The translations under genes and the position numbers were made by a program. DNA of 64,000 nt from Sugiyamaella lignohabitans (lineage: Eukaryota > Ascomycota > Dipodascomycetes > Dipodascales > Trichomonascaceae), in assembly GCF_001640025.1 (NCBI RefSeq), contig NC_031673.1, positions 1,798,001 through 1,862,000 on the forward strand, given 5' to 3'. The notes beneath the pieces were generated by a model. It was not told where the DNA came from. It was given only the letters and a program-made list of their open reading frames with translations, and ran no database searches. Positions within the stretch are counted from its first letter, which is position 1, and the number at the start of each line of letters is the position of its first letter. Below are positions 54,079 to 63,852 of the stretch, in pieces.

Positions 54079-54164
54079 CGAGAGGGGGAGTCAAGAATTC
54101 TTGGCATCGGTGATGCGGAGTCCGGTAGATGTAGCTTGGATATATTTACAATTACAATGGGGTT

Positions 54165-55755
54165 TTACTCTCGATCGAATCCGTCATCTAACCACTGTTT
54201 ACTGGACATCTGTTTGAGACGACTCAATGCTCGCGAAAATGCAAACTTCTCCTCTTCGCCGGAGAACATAGTACCATCTCCAAGAAAGTCGGAGTCGGGG
54301 TCGTCTAGATCTTTAACATCTTTGGGTGCCTCTGATTTGATAATAGGACCCTCATCAATAAACAAATGCTCGAAAGGACGCTCGGCGGTTACAGCAAGCT
54401 TGGAGTGACTTTCATATGCAGCATCCAAAAAGGTAATGAATCTTCTCGTCAGATCAGTTCGACGAATGGATAGCAGAGGAATATCTGTGACCACGAATCT
54501 ATTATAATTCCGGGTCAATTCTAGGTAATCAGCGGCACTGAGAGGCTTTCCACAGAGCTGGTCAAATGTGAACTGTGCAGCTACACCGGGGGCTGATTTG
54601 GGAACAACTAATGGTCGCCCCCAAATTGACAGCTCTTCATTCTCATTAACACTGGCACCTTGGCAGAAATAATCTAGCCATTGCTTCGCATGCTTGTCGG
54701 CATCTTCTTTAACGCTGCTCAAAGTCTTACCTGATGGGGGGAAGAAATAGCTGCCGCTGGATGGACGGGCTATTTTTCTATAATCTATAGTCGAATGCAA
54801 ATATACAACTTTGTTCTCTTGTTTCAAAGCCTCAATACAGGGGATGAATGACGCCCGTTGAACTCCGTTCATGTATAAGTCGTCTGGTTTACGGTTGGAC
54901 GTCATGAACGTCACTACTCCATGAGTCTCCGAGTACAAAATGCTAATGAGACGTCTCAAAATCATGGCGTCCGCCACATCTGTCACCTGAAACTCGTCAA
55001 AACACAACACATTAGCCTCCTTGGCAATCTCATCAGCAATGGCTGGTGCAGTATCATAGTCAGGGCCATGTTCCATGTGTAATCTATGCGATCTCTTGTG
55101 AACGTCCTGCATAAAAGCGTGGAAATGAATTCGCTTCTTAGTCAGGTGTTTTGGAACTGTGGTATAAAACATATCCATTAAAAACGTCTTTCCACATCCA
55201 ACATCTCCATATAAATAAATCCCCTTAGGGTGGTCAGGCGCCGGTTTCAATGATTCAACTCTATTCTTACTGCTGAACATCTTGGAAAACAGTCCTCCAA
55301 ACGACGACTGTTTGGGCTTCTCATCAGTTGGAACAATCACAGGAGGCTGATATTTCTCTAAACTGGTATGCAAATCCTCCAAAGATGCTAGGATTTCTTC
55401 ACAAACGTCAGTATTTCTATGACCATATCGCATGCTTGCCTACTACAACCCAAAAAACTTACTTCTCTGATACTCGTCATTATTAATACGACCTGTAGAT
55501 ACCAAACGGTCGTACTCCTGTAAAGGAGCTAAAACTTAGTTAGTCAAAGAACTACAAATATTCAACACCACCTGTACCATCTACCTCTACCACCTCTACT
55601 TCACCACTGCTTCACCACTTACTGATCGCACTAACAGATCTAGAACTGTGAAAACTGGCTGCTGCCAAAACGGTCGTCTTTGCTGGGAACCGTGGCCACG
55701 GCCGTAGGAGTCTCACCGTACTCCACGGTTGTACCAGCGCCAAATTATTTCTCAT
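54165..55755 (-). CDS. AFG1: Mitochondrial AAA-type ATPase Afg1/LACE1, three exons
   Basis: An inner-membrane mitochondrial ATPase of the AFG1 family involved in turnover or assembly of respiratory-chain subunits. I rebuild exon 1 55755-55623, exon 2 55528-55463 and exon 3 55396-54165 (476 residues; yeast 509). Intron 1 (94 nt) has GTAAGT, TGACTAAC and TTTTAG; intron 2 (66 nt) has GTAAGT, ATACTGAC and GTGAAG. Joins read SAI-TPLQEYDRLVSTG and DEYQR-K-ILASLEDLH, matching the family. Exon 1 encodes an Arg-rich presequence without acidic residues. Walker A is GDVGCGKT (about 130) and Walker B VLCFDEFQ (about 195). The tempting downstream acceptor TTTACAG would shift the frame. Confidence 0.92.
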
Positions 55756-55918
55756 GGCTCCAATATCCACGTAATCTCGAAGTTTAATGACTACCGACCC
55801 GAGCTCAGGGGAAAATATATATACGACTGGTTAGACCCGGCACCGGCTATGCGGCTCTCATCTTGCGGCTCGGGTCAGATGCAGGCACCGGGCCAAAGGA
55901 CAGCCGGTCAGGGGGTGC

Positions 55919-55979
55919 TGCCTCCGGCGGCTGGGGCTCTGCCCCAGACCCCGTGGCTCCTCTCGCTGCGCTCGAGTCG
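55919..55979 (+). repeat. Hairpin repeat, forward half
   Basis: Loop tct, arm ctcgctgcgctcgag. Lies about 165 bp upstream of AFG1; the reverse half at 56232 is 250 bp away. Confidence 0.9.
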
Positions 55980-56231
55980 TTTCTTGGGGGTCGGGCAGTC
56001 TGTTTTTAGTGGCCAGAAGTTCCCCAGAGATGCCAATGGAGTTTTGGAGCCGACTGGAACTGGGACTCGGGACAGGGTCCTGCATCTCGGGTCTATGTAG
56101 ATCCGTTCGGACATAACAACAGCCTGACTGGGCACAGTCTCGGGCCAACTCCGAGAGTCATCTCCCATCCTACCACCAAACAATCCCCAAAACTCCGCCG
56201 GCCAACCCAGCATCTGCCCTCCCCCCACGCC

Positions 56232-56283
56232 GCTCGCGAAGCGAGCACAACCAGGTCCGGGCGGAGCCCGGCCGCCGGAGGCA
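56232..56283 (-). repeat. Hairpin repeat, reverse half, short subtype
   Basis: Arm gctcgc-gaa-gcgagc, junction acaaccaggtccgggc, hairpin 1 ccgggc-gga-gcccgg. Both stems are changed in a compensated way relative to the standard type. Confidence 0.9.
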
Positions 56284-57364
56284 CGTCCACACGCACCTCG
56301 ATCTTCTCCGATCTCATCGCCGTGGATGCCATTTGCAGGGGAAACTCAAATTTAGGTTCGGGTGGGGGTTGTGAGACGCTAGTGTGAGAAGCCCTCAGCG
56401 GTCGTATCTGGTGATTTGGTCAGGCAAAATGGTTCTGGACATTGTCTCAGATGCCGCCTGGCAGCTGATATCCCGCCAGAGAATTGGTAGATTGGTTGTC
56501 TGAACGTACTCGTCCGCCTGGCGAGCGAAGTTTACCCTGATTATCCCCCAAAATATCCCAATTTTGATTGGTTCTCTGGTGTTTAGTGTTTATAGACGGA
56601 TGTATCAGTAGCCGGAGTCCGATACCGGTTTGGAGAAAGTTCGGAGAAGTAGAGATATTGGTGGGCTGTCGGCTGCTTTGTTTGATTGCTTACCAATCGG
56701 CAGGATGGCATTGTGGAGATCTGACTAGCCAGCTTGGATGTTGGAGATGAGATATTGCCTATCACCGATTGGCCCCGAGTGAGCGTTGGAAAGGGATTCC
56801 GAGGGCAGCTGCTGCAAAAGGCACGAAGAACGAAACTGAGGCAACGCAATTAATTTAGATAACAGCAGCGTAAAAGGGCTAATCGGTGCCAGTCTGGTTG
56901 CGATTAGCACTGCCGCTTTAGTATCGTGCGTGGGGGATTGTCCCAAAAGCGCTGTAAACTGCACCAGTCAATGCACTTGTGCAAAAATAAACAAAGTGAA
57001 ACAAACAGCGATAACAACAAATCCTTGTGACGACCATTCATGTGCTCTTGGGGCGCTAGAGATACGGTGGCTGTTGCTTGCTTTTTGCGATGTAAGTGGA
57101 AAATAATTCCTGATCTGATCTGACCAGTCGTTTGGTTGGGACTCTCTGTATCTATCTATGATTATTATTATATAACTATTGCGGCTCCATAATATTTTTT
57201 TTCCCTGGACCGTTATAGTAGCAGAGTAGATTTTATATCATATCGAGACTGTTAGTTAGTTCTTTCTACTCGAAGTGTTACTTGGAAGTTATTGGTTTAC
57301 CAGACACACATTATCACACTGAACACTGCTACCTGTTCACCGCTAATCACTGTTACTGACTGAC

Positions 57365-57561
57365 TGTTTTAATCCTTGGTATCTCGCCGATTTTGTACTG
57401 GCTGTTATAACTCTTGATCATTCACTGATTTTACTACTGGCCATTCTGACCCTAATATCTCACGGATTTACCACTAAACATTGTGACCTTGATATCTCAC
57501 AGATAAATCACTGGCCATTCTGAGGGTTGATCACGTACGGATTTACGACCGACCATTCATC
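57365..57561 (+). repeat. Degenerate tandem array, about five units of 37-45 bp
   Basis: Each unit contains variants of (t)gatatctcac(g)gat, then tta(c)(c)act and ggccattctga. It lies 120-320 bp before the MFS start codon, in its promoter or leader. Confidence 0.7.
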
Positions 57562-57681
57562 AGTTACTTAGTTGAGCTCTCACTCACATCACTCACATAG
57601 TTGGCACACTTACTCTTACTCACACAACCATTACTCTGTAAACACTTTCACTGATACTCGATCGTTGAAGTTGTCAATGCG

Positions 57682-59529
57682 ATGAGTCGCCGAGATTCGG
57701 ATGCCAGAGACCCATTGTCCACCAATGGACTGCCTGTACTGGTAGGAGTAGAAGCACCTCCTAGACGGTCTCAGCGGATAGGAAGCACCTCTTCAAACGG
57801 ATCGAAAAAAGTGACATATTCGATTCGAGAGCGATTGCTCGATAATGACCAGGATGATCTTATCAGTGAAGCATGTGCTTCGGAAATAGCTGCTGGAGAC
57901 GACGACGATGATGATGACGACGATAGTGGGGATCCATTGAGGTACGAGTTTCGAGCACTGCCTCGAAACCAGCGACCATCGCCTCATTTTGCCATGTTAT
58001 GCTTATTTTTGATTATTCTTGGCCAGGCTATTAGTGTGACTTCACATTTAGATGCCATTGTGTTATTAATATGTCGTCACCATTTTCCTGAAAAATCAAC
58101 TGGCTTGACGGTGCTGTCAGGATCAACTTCTCCTCTAGATGCTGATCCTAGATGCCGTCAGTCGAACATTGCTGCTGCTGTAGCCACTTTTGCTGCCTAT
58201 CGAGGTGTTATCAGTGGTGTTATTGGCACCATTGTATCTCCAAGAGTATGTGCATTCTCCGATAGAGTGGGAAGAAGGCCTTTACTTATTTACACAGGAC
58301 TCACTATTGCTCTGGCCGATCTAATAATGGTCGTCTGCTGCAAATATCCAAATGTCATGGACTATAAATGGATTCTAGTTTCAGCAGTGCTAACTGGATT
58401 CAGTGGAACCACTCTCGCAGGCTGTTTATACTCTTCGTACTTTGCTGATTGTATCAGACCAACAGTGCGTCCCAAGTACTTTGCTTGGGTAGAAGCATCT
58501 GTCAACACCGGATTAGCTCTAGGGCCTGGTATCGGAAGTATGCTCCTCTTGAAGTTCAACTCAGTTCCCCTCGTGTTATCCATCACATTTCTTGTTTCTT
58601 TGATTTATACCGCTACAGTGTATTTCTGTGTCCCAGAATCAAGAACCATTAAAGCCAGAAGACAGTCTCAAACAGCCTATACCAGTGCGATAAATGAGAG
58701 AAGACAAAGACATTTAGAACGCGACTCCAGTCTCCTCGAGCAGTACCTGGATGCCATTAACGTATTCAGACCACTGGCACAGCTGTCCTTCCCACATATT
58801 GACAGCAGAAGAGACCTTCACAATGCCTGGTTATTAATTATAATTGTTACAGTTCCATCTGGTCTTGGTGTGGGTTTGTCTCAACTCTTCGTCATGTATC
58901 CAGAAACTGTGTTTAAATGGACATCAGTCCAAACTGGGTACCTGTTATCAATGATGGGCACTATCAAGTCGTGTTCACTAGCAATTGTTTTTCCCAGTTT
59001 TTACCGAATACTGGAATATTTCTGGAATGCCCGAGTAGACAAGCTCGATAAAATCGATGCTGTGCTCGTTCGCGTAGGAATTATTGGCTACTCAATTGGA
59101 TACTGTGGAGTAGCCTTGGCCCGCCAAGGGTCTATTTTCACAAGTGGTATTGCCACTGCCGACTTGTTCGTTGGTATCTGGGCACCAGCACTCAAAAACG
59201 GTATTATCAAGTACGCATCGAAGGACGATGTTGGCGAGGTATTTGGTGCATTGGGCATGCTAATTCAGATCTCCAGCATCTTCTGTCCATTTGTCTTCCT
59301 AACTGTATTCAACAAAACCCTCACAACACGACCACAGCTTGTTTTTGAAATTGTCGCTGTCACACTGGTCACTGTATGTTTCCTGACGCTGCTGCTGCGA
59401 CCAGGACGGACCCGTCACAACAACCGCTACAAACACCGCAAGAACCTCATCCACAGCTGGCTCGACAGGCCCCACGAGACTGACAGTCTCTTGCGACGCG
59501 ACAGCGCTTCGACCAGCTACAACACCTAG
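57682..59529 (+). CDS. MFS transporter of unknown substrate
   Basis: A 615-residue major facilitator. The first 105 residues are cytosolic, with an Arg-Arg motif region and an unbroken acidic run of nine Asp (about 73-81). Then twelve or so hydrophobic segments start with MLCLFLIILGQAI. The intra-TM2-3 motif FSDRVGRRPLLIYTGL is the general MFS signature. A long central loop (about 325-375) and a C-terminal basic then Ser-rich tail (NNRYKHRKNL) follow. It resembles the fungal TetA/SLC46-like carriers in layout, but I cannot name the substrate or an S. cerevisiae orthologue. Two hairpin repeats follow the stop. Confidence 0.85.
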   Translation: MSRRDSDARDPLSTNGLPVLVGVEAPPRRSQRIGSTSSNGSKKVTYSIRERLLDNDQDDLISEACASEIAAGDDDDDDDDDSGDPLRYEFRALPRNQRPSPHFAMLCLFLIILGQAISVTSHLDAIVLLICRHHFPEKSTGLTVLSGSTSPLDADPRCRQSNIAAAVATFAAYRGVISGVIGTIVSPRVCAFSDRVGRRPLLIYTGLTIALADLIMVVCCKYPNVMDYKWILVSAVLTGFSGTTLAGCLYSSYFADCIRPTVRPKYFAWVEASVNTGLALGPGIGSMLLLKFNSVPLVLSITFLVSLIYTATVYFCVPESRTIKARRQSQTAYTSAINERRQRHLERDSSLLEQYLDAINVFRPLAQLSFPHIDSRRDLHNAWLLIIIVTVPSGLGVGLSQLFVMYPETVFKWTSVQTGYLLSMMGTIKSCSLAIVFPSFYRILEYFWNARVDKLDKIDAVLVRVGIIGYSIGYCGVALARQGSIFTSGIATADLFVGIWAPALKNGIIKYASKDDVGEVFGALGMLIQISSIFCPFVFLTVFNKTLTTRPQLVFEIVAVTLVTVCFLTLLLRPGRTRHNNRYKHRKNLIHSWLDRPHETDSLLRRDSASTSYNT

Positions 59530-60407
59530 AGCTATTTATACCCCTCTTATTTATTTTCATAAAAGTTTTCCTGAGAGACTGGGGTCCGGGGTGATGCCTC
59601 CGGCGGCTGGGGCGCTGCCCCAGACCCCGTTGTGCTCGCTTCGCGAGCGACGTGGGGACCCGGTATTGCAATTATCCTTCGCACCGAAAGTGTTAACTGC
59701 AATTAGCAAATTATCTTATATTTTTAAGTTTTTCAAGGCGACATATTGGCCGGCCGCCTGATATGAATAGCAATATATTGCGGCCCCACACCACCCTTAC
59801 ACCACCCACTCCCCACAATAACCACACACCACACCCCAATTACCCACAGGGCCCCCCGACTCACCGACTCGAGCGAAGCGAGAGGAGCCACGGGGTCTGG
59901 GGCGAAGCCCCAGCCGCCGGAGGCACACCCGACCCCGCCAAACAACCCCTCCCCCTGCAGGACTGAGCGCCAGGGGTAATTTATGCCGCTAACTTTATTT
60001 GGGGACGACCCGCGCGGCCTGGATATGCACACGAAACACCCAATCTCAAACACGTCTCCGTTTCAAGCATAACCTGAACGCTAACGTTACACTTTTTAAT
60101 CTCATCTGACATCAGACTGGTTCGAGCAAAGTCAATCTGGCATTAACATCTGGTATTTTTGTACCAACGAACAGGACAATCGAAACGGGTTCGACCACAA
60201 TTTGCGACTTTTCACTTTTATAACCCGGAATTCTGGCGATAATCCTCTTGCGACCGGATACCTTGTCGTGTTTACCCCTGAAAAACTAGCCAGACATCAA
60301 AAGACGACGGTGGATCACGAGTATTGAACTTGAACGTGCCATTGTTGCCAAATTCACGCGACAATTACAGTGACGAGAAAAATAGAACAACCACAGAAAA
60401 CGCAGAA
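59530..60407. other. Intergenic region with two hairpin repeats
   Basis: Between the MFS gene and CDC11, both plus strand. It contains the repeats at 59595 and 59865; between them is a C/A-rich microsatellite-like stretch (59784-59850). Confidence 0.5.
59595..59925. repeat. Widely spaced inverted pair of hairpin repeats
   Basis: Forward half 59595-59649 (loop gct, arm gctcgc-ttc-gcgagc) and reverse half 59865-59925 (loop gaa), about 215 bp apart. The forward half starts 65 bp after the MFS stop. Confidence 0.88.
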
Positions 60408-61846
60408 ATGATGGAACGAATTCCCTCGGCAGCACTGCTGCGACAGAAGCGGACTCAGAAGAAGGGCACCAAATTTACGCTCATGCTCGTGGGACCTCGC
60501 GGATCGGGCAAGACCACATTCATCAACACCCTCTGCGGCAGAGAAGTGGCTCCTTTAGAAGACCTCTCATTCGACGCCAGTGCGGCACACAACGAGCCCG
60601 GCATCAATTTCGAGCAAATCACAGAAGGTACGTATGGACGCTGCTGCCTCCGGCGGCTGGGGCCCTGCCCCAGACCCCGTGGCTCCTCTCGCTACGCTCG
60701 AGTCGTTGCGAGGGGGGCCCAGTAGCCTGGAAACTCGCTTGTGCCACAACCCCTCGCAACGACTCGAGCGCAGCGAGAGGAGCAGCGGGGTCTGGGGCGG
60801 AGCCCCAGCCGCCGGAGGCACACCCTTGTACCCTGAACAAGTGCTAACGTAGAACAGAGCTTCCGGACGAGGTCAATGGGTCGCTGAGTTTGAAGTTCAT
60901 AGATACACCGGGATTTGGCGACAATATCGATAACACCATTTGTTTCAACGAGATCTTGAACTATGTCGAGAAGCAGTTTGACGACGTGCTGGCTGAAGAG
61001 TCGCGTATTCGACGTAACCCACGGTTCTCGGACAATAGAGTGCACGCATTGATATATTTTATTGTTCCTACGGGCCACGGTTTGCGGGAAATGGACGTGG
61101 AATTCATGAAATTACTTGGCACCAAGGTCAATATTCTGCCAGTGCTGTCCAAAGCCGACTCTCTCACCCGAGACGAGCTCGAGTACAACAAAAAGCTTAT
61201 TTTACAGGACATTGACCACCACAGCATTCCAGTATACCAATTCCCTACTGACGAGGAGGACGACTATGCGGACGACGGCAGGTTCGAGTCCGATAAACCG
61301 CCCTCTCCACTTCGAAACGCGCTTCCGTTTGCTATTGTAGGAGGATCTAAAGTAGTGACCGACAAAAGAGGTCGTCAGGTGCTTGTACGAGAGTATCCAT
61401 GGGGTGTGATTGACGTTGAAGACCCCGAAGTATCGGATTTCCCTCTGCTGCGAGATCTGCTGTTGTCAACCCACATGTCAGATCTCAAAGAGACTACATT
61501 CGACTATCTCTATGAAAACTACCGTACTGACAAGCTGTCCAACGAGATTCCTGGCGAGTCTGTAACAGCTACCACCTCGGACAACAACGGCCGACGTATT
61601 GTCAGTGCTGCCAGCAACGCCGATTCAGTTGCCAGCAACTCGTTCCTTGCCCGTGAAGAACAACTTCGACTCGAAGAAGAGAAATTGCGATCCATCGAAC
61701 AAAGAGTTCAGGACGAAATTGCCCAAAAGCGCATGGAACTGTTGCGTCGTGAGCAGGAACTCAAGGAACTAGAAGCCCGTCTCAGACGCGAGGCCAGCAT
61801 AGCCGACTCCGGAGCCTCGAGCGTCAAAAGCGAGACAACCGCTTAG
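60408..61846 (+). CDS. CDC11: Septin, Cdc11-like, two exons
   Basis: A septin GTPase of the bud-neck filament. Exon 1 60408-60627, intron 60628-60857 (230 nt; GTACGT, GTGCTAAC, AACAG), exon 2 60858-61846; 402 residues (S. cerevisiae Cdc11 415). The frame opens earlier but the first ATG is at 60408, with a second just after. P-loop GPRGSGKT (about 29-36), G3 DTPGFGDN (about 88-95), G4 SKAD (about 170), and the septin unique element EYPWGVIDVEDPEVSDF. The C-terminus is a coiled coil (about 337-388). Segments EESRIRRNPRFSDNRVH and PTGHGLREMDVEFMK match Cdc11 best. The intron contains a complete inverted hairpin-repeat pair. Confidence 0.94.
60644..60820. repeat. Inverted pair of hairpin repeats inside the CDC11 intron
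   Basis: Forward half 60644-60705 (loop cct, arm ctcgctacgctcgag) and reverse half 60760-60820 (arm ctcgagcgcagcgag). The spacer itself is bounded by ttgcgagggg and cccctcgcaa, extending the foldback inward. It makes up 177 of 230 intron bases. Confidence 0.95.
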
Positions 61847-61891
61847 TCTAATGAGTACCTAATGATATGTACATTTGCGTGGTGGTCACCG

Positions 61892-62030
61892 TGCCTCCGG
61901 CGGCTGGGGCTCCGCCCCAGACCCTGGTTGCTCCTCTCGCTGCGCTCGAGTCGTTTCGTCGACGGTCCCAGCCATCTCCTGCGAAGCAGGAGCTACGGGG
62001 TCTGGGGCGAAGCCCCAGCCGCCGGAGGCA
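61892..62030. repeat. 139-bp composite between convergent genes
   Basis: Forward half 61892-61953 and reverse half 61976-62030 (ctcctgc-gaa-gcaggag arm), spacer ttcgtcgacggtcccagcca. It lies between the CDC11 stop (61846) and the dehydrogenase stop (62082). Confidence 0.95.
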
Positions 62031-62081
62031 CTGTAGCGACGACCCCAGAAATTATGTATGCAATAACAGGTTTTTGGTGAA

Positions 62082-63047
62082 CTATTTTTGGGGGTAGTCG
62101 TAGAAGCCCTTGCCGGTTTTGACGCCCAGCCAGCCGGCGTCGACGAGCTTGCCGAGAAGGACTGATGGCCGGTACTTGGAGTCGCCGGTGTCGCGGTATA
62201 GGACGTTCATGATGGCAAGACATGTGTCGAGACCAATGAAATCAGCAAGTTGTAAGGGTCCCATGGGCATGGCACATCCGTTTTTCATAATGCTGTCGAT
62301 GTCTTCCTTCTTGCCAACACCGGTTTCGAGGGCGATGATGGCCTCGTTGATATAGGGCATCAGGATACGGTTGGCAAGGAAGCCGGGACTGTCGTTCGAG
62401 ATTGAGGGAACTTTCTTTAGACGTTCGATAAATGTGAGTGTCTTAGCAATTGTGTCGGGAGATGTTTGTAAACCCGAGATAATCTCGACACCGGGTTGAA
62501 CAGGAACAGGGTTCATGAAATGAGCTCCGATAACTCGCGACTCGGCTCCTACTGCTGCAGCAGCAATTTTCGTGATACCAATGGACGAGGTATTGGTAGC
62601 GAGAATAGTATGCTCTTGAGCCTCTTTAGCTAAAGTGCTGAAAATATCGAACTTTAATTGTGGGATTTCCGGCACCGCTTCAATGACAATATCAACCGAC
62701 TTGATTCCGGTGACTAAATCTTGTACAGGAGTGATCCGCGATCTAATGGCAGATGCCTGATCTTCTGATAACTTTCCCTTGGAAAGATTCTTATTCAAAA
62801 GCTTCTCAACGAAAGCAGTTCCTCTAGAAAGTGATTTCTCGGAATTATCAACCAATTGAACATTGACTCCAGCATTTGCTGCCGCAACATACGCAATGCC
62901 CACACCCATCTGACCAGCTCCAATGACCGCCAGGGTCTTGATCTCGTCATTAGAAGACGAGTATAAACGAGCCTTGTTGGCCAATTGACTTGCCAGCTTT
63001 AATTGGCCTGCTCTGGCCCTGAAGGCCCCTGAGTACAACTTCAACAT
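62082..63047 (-). CDS. Mitochondrial 3-hydroxyacyl/3-hydroxybutyryl-CoA dehydrogenase
   Basis: A 321-residue NAD-dependent dehydrogenase of the HCDH family, oxidising L-3-hydroxyacyl-CoA to 3-ketoacyl-CoA. Residues 1-32 are Arg/Lys/Ala-rich without acids and end in RLYSSSND, a mitochondrial presequence with an R-2-like site. The Rossmann motif is [16 protein letters not shown] (about 42-57). Catalytic landmarks: [10 protein letters not shown] (Ser/Asn), GAHFMNPVP with the active His, and the Glu-containing partner earlier in VIEAVPE. The C-terminal dimerisation domain is present ([20 protein letters not shown]). This matches the mitochondrial beta-oxidation type found in fungi other than S. 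cerevisiae. Confidence 0.93.
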   Translation of the reverse strand: MLKLYSGAFRARAGQLKLASQLANKARLYSSSNDEIKTLAVIGAGQMGVGIAYVAAANAGVNVQLVDNSEKSLSRGTAFVEKLLNKNLSKGKLSEDQASAIRSRITPVQDLVTGIKSVDIVIEAVPEIPQLKFDIFSTLAKEAQEHTILATNTSSIGITKIAAAAVGAESRVIGAHFMNPVPVQPGVEIISGLQTSPDTIAKTLTFIERLKKVPSISNDSPGFLANRILMPYINEAIIALETGVGKKEDIDSIMKNGCAMPMGPLQLADFIGLDTCLAIMNVLYRDTGDSKYRPSVLLGKLVDAGWLGVKTGKGFYDYPQK

Positions 63048-63423
63048 GATGAAAAATGGCGGTTATTGACGGGAGATGCGGGAAAGATACCTGTCAAATG
63101 TGTGTCCGAGACCAAGTAAATCAAACAGACGCTAAAGTTAATAAACCGAAACCTCTCTGAAAATAAAAGAGATCCTTTTGTCACCCAATGAATATGAAAC
63201 GGATAACATCAACGATATTATAACCCAAGTGGTATATATAGCGATGCTATCAAGGCAAGGGTTGGACTGACCCGAACAAGTGCCGCTCGTACTAGAAATA
63301 TGCGGGGAAACGGTCCTAATCACCGAGGACCGAGAACGCTCCGGCTGCAAGTAATACCGTCCAGGGCCGCCGACTACCGGGTCCCCGTAACTGGTCCGTG
63401 GGAGTAGTTTCGAGCGGTGGGGA

Positions 63424-63476
63424 TGCCTCCGGCGGCTGGGCTCCGCCCAGACCTGGTTGTGCTTGCTTCGCAAGCT
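63424..63476 (+). repeat. Hairpin repeat, forward half, short subtype
   Basis: tgcctccggcggctgggctccgcccagacctggttgtgc in outline, with 6-bp hairpin 1 (ctgggc-tcc-gcccag) and arm gcttgc-ttc-gcaagc. It is the mirror of the reverse copy at 17356. Confidence 0.9.
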
Positions 63477-63780
63477 CTCAGATCGAGTTCTCAGCTCTGT
63501 GACCGGCACCGGAGGTAGGTCGCACGGGTTGGATTCCCCCTGAGCCATGATTTTTTATTAAGATTTTTATATTATAGAATTACAGATACTATTAAAGATT
63601 AATATTGCGATAATTGTTAGGATTTATTATTGGCAATTAGTGAATTTTTTTTTGTTTTCTTGAATTCTTTCGCCGGTACGGGACCATCGGTCGTTGTTCA
63701 GGTTTGTCTATAGGATGGGGTGGTTCCAAGGAATTCTTCCACACCCCCCTGAACCACAGAAATCACACAACCCGAGCCAG

Positions 63781-63852
63781 CTCACGAAGCGAGCACAGCC
63801 AGGTCTGGGCGGAGCACAGCCAGGTCTGGGCGGAGCCCAGCCGCCGGAGGCA
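63781..63852 (-). repeat. Hairpin repeat, reverse half, with internal duplication
   Basis: A short-subtype reverse half in which a segment of about 22 bp (agcacagccaggtctgggcg) is tandemly doubled before the final gagcccagccgccggagg. The first duplicate breaks hairpin 1, the second keeps it. Confidence 0.9.

Larger units (their letters stand above)
53192..54164. other. Intergenic region with decayed and intact repeats
   Basis: Besides the forward copy at 54021, a possible remnant lies at 53878-53896 (gcctctggtggctggaac), preceded by cgactcgac at 53849. No gene recognised. Confidence 0.45.
55756..57681. other. Long divergent intergenic region
   Basis: About 1.9 kb between AFG1 and the MFS gene, with hairpin repeats at 55919 and 56232 and the tandem array at 57365-57561. 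No RNA gene or supported ORF. Confidence 0.5.

Noticed and set aside
63500..63545. tRNA-like ggttggattcccc stretch
   Set aside because: No acceptor, D or anticodon stems could be drawn around it.
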